NCBI GenBank assembly: GCA_002081555.1
Contig: MZNV01000387.1
Span: 1 to 25,547, forward strand
Direction: 5' to 3'
Source of the DNA: Protostelium mycophagum
Lineage: Eukaryota; Evosea; Variosea; Protosteliida; Protosteliaceae
Length of the DNA: 25,547 bases
Below the pieces are notes generated by a model. That model did not search any database and was not told the origin of the DNA. It worked only from the letters and a program-made list of their open reading frames with translations. This document shows positions 18,873 to 25,547 of the stretch, in pieces (positions within the stretch are counted from its first letter, which is position 1; each line of letters starts with the position of its first letter). The translations under genes and the position numbers were made by a program.

Positions 18873-21800
18873 ATGAGCTGGGATATAGAGGTGCAGGATC
18901 TCAATGACCTCATCAAGAATAGAGAGACAAGCAAGAGCTTGGATGATCTTGGCCACAAATTCCACGGCATAACTGGTTTGGCTGCATTACTGCACACAGA
19001 CATCAACAATGGTCTCTCCTCACAGGTAGGTCATCTCTTTTGAGAAGATGATTGAGAGAACTAGGAAGCCTCCACCAACTTTGCAACCAGAAAGGCAAGG
19101 TTTGGAAACAACATCATCCCACAAAGACCTCCCACCAGTTACTTTGAATTCTTAAAGGAAGCCCTCAGTGATAAGACACTCATCATTTTGACGATAGCTG
19201 CTGTCGTTTCCCTCATCCTGGGACTCATCGCACCTCCAAAAGGGGAAGACAGAAGGTGAAACTCATGGTCTTTATGCATGTTCTCAACCATCACAGCACG
19301 AGTTGGATCGAAGGTTTCTCCATTCTTCTGGCCGTTATCATCATATCGAACGTAACGGCTGCAAATGATTACAAGAAGGACAGACAATTTAGAGTCCTCG
19401 CCGCCGTCTCAGAGGACAGAAAGATCAAAGTGAGACACCATTTTTATCAATTGATCTTCACAGATCTGATTACGTCCAGGCGATCAGACATGGAGAAAAC
19501 ATTGTTGTTTCAGTAGACGATGTAGTCGTCGGTGATATCGTACAATTAGAGAGTGGCGATTTCATCCCCGCCGATATGGTCCTCGTGGACTCTCAAAATA
19601 TCCTTTTTATTTCTGATCATGTATCCTGCATGACTTTCCTTGACTCTATAACGTCTTCACTCTGACGAATCAGCCATGACAGGAGAGCCTGATGCAGTTC
19701 TGAAATCCGAAGAGAACCCATGGCTTCTTTCTGGTTGCACTGTGCGTAATCAATGACACCCGTACTTTTTGTGTCTGCAGCAGAGCTGCAGAAAAGTGTC
19801 GACATGTCGACACATATACAGTGTTCGTAATGACACATTTACAATGTTTGTTGATGTACAATGTCGACATTGCAATCTCGGTACATATGTCTTGTCGACA
19901 CTTTCGTACACCAAGTGTCAAGAGAGCGAAACCACCCCGAACTTTCTGACCGTTGTAGATCACCGAAGGTATCGGAAGGGGTATCGTCATAGCAACCGGA
20001 GTGAACAGCCAGTGGGGTCAGATCAAGGCCAGTCTGGACCACGAGCAGAGAGCCACTCCACTGCAAGAAAAATTAGAAGTGATGGCCGATAACATCGGAA
20101 AGAGTGGACTTATTGCCGCTTTGCTCACTCTGGGTGCGCTCATGGTACAGGTATGCGAGATTTCTTGGAAATTCCTGTGAAAATTTCGACATATTGACCG
20201 ACACTGCGTGGAATGAACCTGTCGAAAAAGATTGAAAATTCGGGAAAATTTCGAAAGTGACTCGTTGTAGTGGGGAATAAGGACCTTCATATACGAGGGT
20301 GACCGTGGATTCGAACTCCATTGGATCTCCGAATGGGTCGAGTACATCATCTTGTCCATCACCATCATCGCCGTCGCCATCCCCGAGGTGACACATTTCC
20401 TCCAATTTCCCAAGATTCTGACACATGTCAGGGTCTGCCTCTGGCCGTCACATTGTCTTTGGCCTTCTCCATGACCCAGATGATGAAGGATCAAAACCTG
20501 GTCAGACATCTTGTGGCTTGTGAAACGATGGGAGGAGCTACCAACATTTGTTCGGATAAGACGGGGACCCTCACTCAAAACAGAATGACTGTAGTGAGGC
20601 TGTGGATGGACGGAAACACCATCGAGCAAGAGGTGGGGGGTTCGACATCCGACGCCGCTTCATTTTTTTTTGTGCACAATGAGATGATGTGATGGGGTCA
20701 TGAGTGATGACGTCAGCAAGAAGACGAAACAAAATGACAGGAAATAACAAATGCAGCCAAAGGACCCCTCCCGCTTCAACGGCAGAATCTTGGAAGATAT
20801 TACGGAGAATTGTTGTTTGAATTCTTCGGCTTATATCCAAAACCGAAACTCCGACAGACCGGAGTTTGTCGGACTTAAAACGGAGTGTGCTTTACTCGTC
20901 ATGTCCAATAATTTGGGGCGCGATTACGAACAGGTTCGTTGTAGTCTAAATTTCCATGAATTTTCCACAAGAGAAAATTATGCCAGAGAATTAAGAGTTG
21001 TAGATGCGTAAGGAGACACCTGTACAGAGGATGTGGCCCTTCTCTTCTTCTAAAAAAAGAATGTCTGTCATCATCAAGAAGAATGACAACCTGAGACTCT
21101 ACGTAAAGGGTGCTTCTGAGGTGAGATATTCGTGGAAATCTCATTGGAATGTCACGTGATGACGTATTCCTAGGTTGTCTTGGCACTGTGCACACGGTAC
21201 ACTGACGCCTCCGGAAAAGTCTCTGAAATTTCACCTAAAATGAGAGCGGACTGTAACGGGATCATTGAGAAGTGGGCTTCTCAAGGTCTCAGAACCTTGA
21301 CATTATGTCACTCTGAACTCCCCTCCTACACCCAGGTATGTCATCTGTCAAATGATCTTGTCAACTGACAGATTTGACAGGTGCCAAAGGATGGAGACTG
21401 TCCTTATGAAAGCAACATGGTATTAGACTGTATCGTAGGAATCCAAGACCCCCTCAGGTGAGATTCCCGCGAGATTTCCTTGTGTACAGAACCCTTTCTG
21501 ACAGTTTCAGACCCGAAGTCGCCACTTCCGTGGAACTGTGCAGAAAGGCCGGAATCACTGTGCGTATGTTGACCGGAGATAACATTCTTACCGCGTCGTA
21601 CATCGGTAGACAATGCGGTATCTTAACGGACGGATTCGCCATGGAAGGCCCAGAGTTCAGAAACCTCACACAACACGAGGTGATGACTTAGTCAGAGGTC
21701 ACGTGACATACTGACGTTGTAGATGGACAGAATTATTCCGAGACTGCAGATTGTGGCGAGATGTTCTCCCGAAGACAAGTTGACACTTGTCAGACGTCTC

Positions 21801-23486
21801 ATCGAGTTGGGAGAGGTGATATTTTTTCCTAAAAATAGATCTGATGACGTCATAGGTCGTTGCGGTGACAGGAGACGGAACGAATGACGTCCCCGCTTTG
21901 AAAGAGGCAGATGTTGGTTTTGCCATGGGTATCTCCGGAACAGAGGTGCGACATCACGACATGACATCATTCCAAGACATCATGACCTGATGTCATGACA
22001 GGTCGCCAAAGATGCTTGTGACGTCATACTTCTGGACGACAACTTCTCCTCTATCGAGAAGGCAGTCATGTGGGGCAGAGGTGTATACGATTCCATCCAA
22101 AAGTCAGTGAAATTTCACCGAAATCTCCGCGTTGTAGATTGACCATCTCAGGTTCCTACAATTCCAACTGACCGTCAACATCGTCGCCGTGTTTATCTCA
22201 TTCACTGGTGCGATATCTGCCGGTGACTCACCTCTAAAGCCTGTCCAACTGCTGTGGGTCAATTTAATTATGGACACGCTCGCGGCGCTCGCCTTAGCTA
22301 CGGAAAAGCCTGGACCGGAGTTATTTGACAGACCACCTCATGGAAGGTTCTCATCGCTCATCACTTTCAAGATGTGGAGGTGCGTGGTTTTTGAATTCGA
22401 ATTTTGGCGGGAGATTTTGGCGGGAAATGAGGATTGAAAAGGATAGGTTGATTTTGGTACACGCCTTGTTTCAAATCGTTGTGCTGCTCAGTCTGTTTTA
22501 TTCCGTTGAGAAGATCGAGTTTTTGAACTGCAAACTGCCCGAAAATTACACCCCAGCCGAACATCGCGAGTTCGAGGTAACCCACCGACCGTTTTTTTTA
22601 TTTTCTCATTGTAAACAGGTGAAGAGAAGTACAATCATCTTCAATACTTTCGTGTTTTGCCAGATTTTCAACGAATTCAACGCTAGAAAACTCGGAAACG
22701 GTAAATTTCTCATTCAAATACGACCGCTCATTCCAATGAAACTGATGAAAATAGAACTCAACATGTTCTCCAAGTTGGGAAGGGCGCCTATATTCATTGC
22801 CGTCATGGTGATCACCGTTATTGTCCAATTCTTGATGGTCCAATTTGGTGGAGAAGCTGCCAAGACAAGACCCCTTGATTTCGACGAATGGGCTTTCTGT
22901 GTCGCGATAGGTTCGTTTTCGAATTTGAAATTCAAATTTCCCGCCAAAAACTGAGAGCATCCAGGATCCATTGCGATACCCCTGGGTTTCCTCTGCAGAT
23001 TTATCCCTGTGCCCAAAGACAAAGCTGGAGGTCCTAAAGAGGTCAAAGAAGAGATGCGTGGACTACTCGCGGAGGAACAGGATTATGTGCCTGATGTGGA
23101 CAGAGGTAATACATCTGCTCTATCTGTGAAAGATTGATGTGTCTTTGTGCAAGTAGTTGAGACAAAGGCTCGTTGAAGATGCTGTAACACCTGTTGTACG
23201 GACTGTGCGGATAATCTGTATCTTTGCTGACCATTTCAGAATACACACAAACAACCAACTCCACAAGCGCAGCACCAGATTTCAGCAAGGTCACTGCAGT
23301 CGCACTTCGACCCAAGCGTTTCCACTGGAACATTGCAAGACGAATCCTCACCCAAATCAGGGTCATCCGCAGATTCCGCAGGGTGAGTGTACATTTGTCG
23401 ACGTCGACAAAATATTATTATTGTCGACGACTGAATGTTGATAGGGACTGCCACAACATATCTCTGGAACAAACACCAGATATTAG
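18873..23486 (+). CDS. P2B Ca2+-ATPase with C-terminal calmodulin-binding-like segment
   Basis: Twenty-three exons sum to 1,033 residues. Starts: 18873, 19065, 19297, 19480, 19653, 19959, 20271, 20432, 20757, 21004, 21174, 21381, 21511, 21723, 21856, 22002, 22152, 22447, 22619, 22755, 22965, 23240, 23445. It exports Ca2+ from the cytosol, or loads an acidic store, using ATP. Seen: N-terminal [18 protein letters not shown], actuator [10 protein letters not shown] (203-212), PEGLP split by an intron, phosphorylated Asp373 in [10 protein letters not shown], nucleotide-site YVKGASE, hinge [11 protein letters not shown] (668-678, with V for the usual A), and 10 TM helices including [17 protein letters not shown]. 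Residues 995-1020 ([20 protein letters not shown]...) align with the calmodulin-binding helix of animal PMCAs. Intron 4 is AT-AC. AATAAA follows the stop at 23488-23493. Confidence 0.93.
19598..19652 (+). other. U12-type AT-AC intron
   Basis: This 55-base intron in the calcium pump gene starts ATATCCTTTT, a perfect minor-spliceosome donor. It carries TTCCTTGAC at 19636-19644, a perfect U12 branch site with the A at 19643, and ends in AC 9 bases later. No AG acceptor exists between the donor region and the DES codons, and phase 1 at both ends restores [16 protein letters not shown], with the spacing expected for the family. Confidence 0.88.
19742..19958 (+). repeat. Intron with nested TGTCGACA palindromes
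   Basis: Within this 217-base intron are the 18-bp perfect palindrome GTGTCGACATGTCGACAC (19796-19813), the 14-bp palindrome CAATGTCGACATTG (19859-19872), a further TTGTCGACAC near 19892 and an inverted CTGCAG pair near 19775-19791. The acceptor is GTTGTAG. The donor reads GTGCGT. Confidence 0.75.
23394..23411 (+). repeat. 18-bp perfect palindrome with TGTCGACGTCGACA core
   Basis: TTTGTCGACGTCGACAAA is its own reverse complement and lies in the last intron of the calcium pump gene; a further TTGTCGACGA follows about 10 bases later. The core is shared with the palindromes in the 19742-19958 intron of the same gene. Confidence 0.8.
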
Positions 23487-23487
23487 A

Positions 23488-23493
23488 AATAAA
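23488..23493 (+). promoter_or_regulatory. Polyadenylation signal AATAAA
   Basis: Starts two bases after the calcium pump stop codon, the same tight spacing seen at other genes of the window. Confidence 0.5.
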
Positions 23494-23546
23494 TTCACTT
23501 CTGTAAATGTTTATTGATAGTTTTGTATTTTGATAGTTTAGTATTC

Positions 23547-23591
23547 AAATAATAATATTTAAATAATAATATTTAAATAATAATAGTATTT
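23547..23591 (+). repeat. AT-rich tandem repeat
   Basis: Two perfect copies of AAATAATAATATTT (23547-23560, 23561-23574) are followed by a partial third copy. It lies in the 3' flank of the calcium pump gene. Confidence 0.75.
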
Positions 23592-23593
23592 GA

Positions 23594-24178
23594 GTGCTGG
23601 TGGCAGAGCCTCTGATAGTTCTGACTACTTGACATGGGATGCGATGATGAGTCGGATGGTGCTCTTCATTTGTATTGCTGCTGATCTAATAATTGGCTGG
23701 TTCTTTGAACAACCCTTCTTGTGTTTCAAGCCTTTAATTATGACAGAATAGACCTCCAAAATACCCTTTTATTCTATATCTTCATTTTACATCAATAACT
23801 GAAACATGAGATATTGTGGTAAGATCTCGAAAATTGTGGGAGTAGAACTTCTTCATCAGAAATTCCACGAAATTTGGGGGGTTTGCTCAAAAGTAAAAAA
23901 TGTGGCATTCTAACCAAGACAAATTTTTTGCACAGAAAAAAAATGGCTCGACAATAACGACTAGAATAAATCTGTACTTCAAAATAATTATTTAGTCAAT
24001 GCACCAGCTTTATAAGGCTGTGCACACCGGCAAATTCAATTGGACTTCTTGCGAAGGGGGATGTCTCGTACTTGGTTCTTCCAGAAAGATAACGCAAATG
24101 ATGTTCCCGTGATTGTGGCCTTGATAAGCTTCATTTTTAGGTTGCGACTGTTCTCTCGCTGGATGTTACCGTTACACC
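23594..24178. other. Intergenic; only weak small ORFs
   Basis: A 35-codon ATG frame at 23644-23751 encodes a hydrophobic stretch (MVLFICIAADLIIGWFF), which could be a micro-membrane protein but has no supporting context. No family motif, RNA gene or longer exon chain is visible. TTATAAGG at about 24010 could be a core promoter for the exon candidate that follows. Confidence 0.35.
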
Positions 24179-24229
24179 ATGACGGATTGGCGTGTCTACA
24201 ACGAGACAGAGTTCATAATCGATCATCAT
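24179..24229 (+). CDS. Candidate first exon of an unknown gene
   Basis: ATG at 24179 opens MTDWRVYNETEFIIDHH, which ends exactly at a strong GTGAGT donor. A TATA-like element lies about 170 bases upstream. Unspliced, an overlapping frame runs from ATG 24061 to 24264 with no recognisable domain. I cannot find a convincing second exon: the downstream sequence is the 3' end of the minus-strand duplicated genes, so this may be a truncated or chance exon. Confidence 0.25.
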
Positions 24230-24320
24230 GTGAGTCCAATCTGTTGAGATCTGGTCCTGGCTGAGTTCGGTTGGTGTTGAAAGGTAGTGGGAAGCACCAG
24301 TGACTATTTAAAGAGCTCAT

Positions 24321-25372
24321 ATGACCAACATTAATGTGATATGATCATCTACAGTTGAAATTATCTTGGGGTTGTGTTGGACTCGGGTGCTTCTTCGTCA
24401 CAGCGTTCTAACTTCTTGTTAAAGGATGTATTGAGCTCATGCAAAATGCATGATGTGATTCGATAGCCCTCGAAGGTGTTGACTTTGAAGGTGTTGCGAA
24501 TACCTTGACCATGAGGTAGCGAGAGATAATTTCCCTCGGGCGTATTTCGCATCATGATGGAATCTTCTTCTATCATGCTCATGCACTGAGTTTCAAGGGG
24601 GCATTGGAGCGCGTTGGAGGTCTCGAAGAAGGTCGAGCCCAGAGATGGGCAGAGAGGATCATACAAAATCGTATTTCTTTCGAGGAACTGTTGACGGTCA
24701 TTATTGGGGGTAATAAAAATGGTTTTATCGATCATCTTTTGATTTGAACGTGCCGATAAACAGTCGGGAAGATTTTCATAAGAGATGGAATCTTCAGATG
24801 ATTGAGATCTTTTACTTACTGCAGCGAAGATAGAATACAAGAGTATGACCAACATTAAAGTGATATGATCATCTACAGTTGAAATTATCTTGGGGTGTTG
24901 GACTCGGGTGCTTCTTCGTCACAGCGTTCTAACTTCTTGTCAAAGGATGTATTGAGCTCATGGAAATGTCATGATGTGATTCAATAACAAACTCACCTTC
25001 GAGAGGGCTGTCGAATTGACTTTGAAGGTGTTGCGAATACCTTGAGCATGAGGTAGCGAGAGAAGGCGGGCGTATTTCGCATCATGATGGAATCTTCTTC
25101 TATCATGCTCATACACTGAGTTTCAAGGGGGCATTGGAGCGCGTTGGAGGTCTCGAAGAGGGTCGAGCCCAGAGATGGGCAGAGAGGATCATACAAAATC
25201 GTATTTCTTTCGAGGAACTGTTGACGGTCAATATTGGGGGTAATAAAAATGGTTTTATCGATGATCTTTTGATTTGAACGTGCCGATAGACAGTCGGGAA
25301 GATTTTCATAAGAGATGGAATCTTCAGATGATTGAGATCTTTTACTTACCGCAGCGAAGATAGAATACAAGA
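24321..25372. repeat. Tandem duplication of about 525 bp
   Basis: Copy A (24321-24844) and copy B (24845-about 25372) align almost base for base with an offset of 524, apart from small indels near 24961-25070. The unit spans nearly the whole body of the minus-strand gene, from the signal-peptide end to beyond the stop. High identity indicates a recent event. Confidence 0.9.
24361..24855 (-). CDS. Small secreted cysteine-containing protein, copy A
   Basis: Single-exon frame of 164 residues. It begins MLVILLYSIFAAVSKRSQ, a short hydrophobic leader resembling a signal peptide, followed by a polar chain with six cysteines (PDCLS, PLCPS, LQCPLETQC, TSCIL, ERCDE) and the N-glycosylation sequon NTS. 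No known family recognised. The ATG and the first residues come from sequence belonging to the 3' flank of copy B: the start codon lies across the duplication junction. The GTAAGT after the leader codons (a donor-like site) is retained in both copies, so splicing there cannot be excluded. Confidence 0.55.
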   Translation of the reverse strand: MLVILLYSIFAAVSKRSQSSEDSISYENLPDCLSARSNQKMIDKTIFITPNNDRQQFLERNTILYDPLCPSLGSTFFETSNALQCPLETQCMSMIEEDSIMMRNTPEGNYLSLPHGQGIRNTFKVNTFEGYRITSCILHELNTSFNKKLERCDEEAPESNTTPR

Positions 25373-25547
25373 GGCAAATAGATGCTTGCAGACGGAGCGG
25401 ATGCCTTTGTGCGCGATTGCGGTTGGGTGATCTGATGAAAATAAATTTCGGAATTCGAACGGCATTTCTCCCGCCAAAATAAGGTTCGTTGTAGATCCTT
25501 CACAATGCGCGGAATACCAGACAAGACACTCACCACAGAGCACTCAT
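24993..25547 (-). CDS. Small secreted cysteine-containing protein, copy B
   Basis: Start codon at 25547-25545 touches the window edge. Exon 1 is 25547-25534 (MSAL plus two bases) with a GTGAGT donor; exon 2 starts at 25404 and supplies HPLRLQASICLLYSIFAA, completing a signal peptide that joins the same body as copy A (SEDSISYENLPDCLSARSN). After RNTP the two copies differ by small indels, so copy B continues FSRYLMLKVFATPSKSIRQ and either stops at 24993 or splices at the GTGAGT near 25000; I could not find a downstream acceptor that restores copy A's ending. Probably the ancestral locus with its original leader. Function unknown. Confidence 0.5.

Noticed and set aside
19656-19664. AC at 19659-19660 as the 3' end of the AT-AC intron
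   Set aside because: It gives the wrong phase, breaking the DESAMTGE frame; the AC at 19651-19652 fits phase and branch distance.
20018-20629. Long minus-strand open frame of about 200 codons
   Set aside because: It is antisense to conserved calcium pump exons carrying the PEGLP and DKTGT motifs.
23547-23591. AT-rich repeat as a CRISPR array or origin
   Set aside because: Units are 14 bp without spacers, in a eukaryotic 3' flank; a simple AT-rich repeat explains it.

Overview
The window is nuclear DNA of a compact eukaryotic genome, most probably a free-living protist. Evidence: genes packed tens to a few hundred bases apart on both strands, most introns only 40-60 nt, AATAAA signals at or just after stop codons, and eukaryote-specific products (Mediator subunit 7, ceramide synthase, a P2B-type calcium pump). 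An amoebozoan is possible, but I cannot fix the lineage from this sequence. Exon models below come from reading frame, splice-site and phase consistency; in each complete model the exon lengths sum to a multiple of three.

Layout. 1-900: poorly coding, with one short reverse-transcriptase-like remnant. 920-2345 (+): single-pass membrane protein whose transmembrane exon lies in a fresh 236-bp tandem duplication. 2822-2998: tiny unrecognised ORF. 3649-4783 (+): coiled-coil protein. 5046-5551 (+): MGST3-like MAPEG enzyme. 5614-7208 (+): ceramide synthase. 7479-7944 (-): C2orf76/UPF0538 protein, sharing a 176-bp divergent promoter region with 8121-13707 (+), a 30-exon gene modelled as one polypeptide with an Mre11/SbcD-like nuclease followed by a short Rad50/SbcC-like ATPase. 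14132-15179 and 15869-17081 (+): two protein kinases, both lacking the HRD arginine. 17246-18597 (+): MED7. 18873-23486 (+): plasma-membrane-type Ca2+-ATPase with 23 exons, a C-terminal calmodulin-binding-like segment and one convincing U12-type AT-AC intron. 24321-25547 (-): a tandemly duplicated gene for small cysteine-containing, probably secreted proteins.

The genes do not form one pathway. MGST3-like and ceramide synthase are ER membrane enzymes, the calcium pump is a membrane transporter, and MED7 and the nuclease-ATPase act on nucleic acids. The most notable items are the Mre11-Rad50 fusion, the AT-AC intron, the recurrent GTTGTAG acceptor motif and intronic palindromes in the two most intron-rich genes, the duplicated transmembrane exon, and the start codon apparently created at the junction of the 3' tandem duplication.
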